The notes beneath the pieces were generated by a model that had not been told where the DNA came from, ran no database searches, and worked only from the letters and a program-made list of their open reading frames with translations. Shown here one piece after another: positions 63,659 through 64,000 of a stretch of DNA of 64,000 bases (its first letter is position 1; each line of letters opens with the position of its first letter). This DNA is from Gari tellinella. Lineage: Eukaryota > Mollusca > Bivalvia > Cardiida > Psammobiidae. The position numbers and the translations under genes are program-made. The stretch is from the NCBI GenBank assembly GCA_922989275.2, contig OV277861.1, forward strand, positions 45,795,623 to 45,859,622. Direction: 5' to 3'.

Positions 63659-63863
63659 AAGAGACTGAGGACAAGATTTTGCTGAAAAAACAGATTTGTT
63701 AAAGAAATGTTAGGGGCCTCCAGTTTGAAGAGCACTTTGATATAGATTAGACAATCCATTTAAATGGGGTTGAATTAAATATGTCATTTAACCCCTTACA
63801 ACATAGCCTGTTTCCAGTTTTGAAGAAAAAAGATGACCTCTTAAAGCAGGTTGAAAGTGAAGC

Positions 63864-64000
63864 AATCCTTGAATGTCCGGCGTCCGTCGTTCGTCGTCCG
63901 TCGTCAACAATTTTGGTGTTTACACTCTAGAGGCCACAATTTTTATCCAAACTTTCTGTAACTTACTCAGATTGTATATTACCATAAGAGTTCGGATGAG
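63864..64000. mobile_element. pearl/HINE-like element fragment running off the window
   Basis: Starts inside the element (GCAATCCTTGAATGTC) fused to half of a family A MITE, then core repeat TTTACACTCTAGAGGCCACA. Confidence 0.6.

Noticed and set aside
1..64000. CRISPR-like array from regularly recurring palindromes
   Set aside because: The palindromes are dispersed, lie in elements of 200-290 bp with terminal repeats, lack uniform spacers and are in a eukaryotic genome.

Overview
This window is metazoan nuclear DNA, AT-rich and packed with short non-autonomous transposons. It has spliced genes with GT-AG introns, no bacterial-style ORF packing, and dozens of palindromic MITE-like repeats. 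The repeat mix (hairpin MITEs, pearl/HINE-like elements with core repeats of about 160 bp, tRNA-derived SINEs) together with the gene sequences suggests a bivalve mollusc. My best guess is a heterodont such as Dreissena, but no species call can be made without a search.

Three protein-coding loci can be supported. (1) At the left edge, 1221-1328 (+) is the last coding exon of a gene whose protein ends in an SH3 domain; its other exons lie outside the window. (2) On the minus strand, six coding exons between 52148 and 29765 give a complete 233-residue TMEM272-like four-pass membrane protein with three PPxY motifs at the N-terminus. (3) On the plus strand, five coding exons between 55892 and 62863 give a complete 298-residue MAT2B orthologue, the regulatory subunit of S-adenosylmethionine synthetase. 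Loci 2 and 3 are head to head, with start codons about 3.7 kb apart. Every exon joint keeps phase.

Layout: 1-1.3 kb, SH3 terminal exon; 1.3-29.7 kb, intergenic and almost wholly repeats; 29.7-52.2 kb, TMEM272-like gene, whose introns hold two TRIM-type LTR elements, a 54-bp minisatellite, a hAT-type MITE and many hairpin MITEs; 52.2-55.9 kb, divergent intergenic region; 55.9-62.9 kb, MAT2B, with damaged copies of two of its own exons in introns; 62.9-64 kb, repeats.

The most interesting material is in the mobile DNA. One TRIM in intron 2/3 space of the TMEM272-like gene carries 5S rRNA-like sequence in its LTRs and a primer-binding site matching the 3' end of tRNA-Leu, an architecture otherwise known to me as the plant Cassandra family. 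Several unrelated hairpin MITE families share TTAA target sites and CCC or CTC termini. They repeatedly insert into one another at the TTAA beside the central hairpin, and paired filled and empty sites inside the window show this directly.
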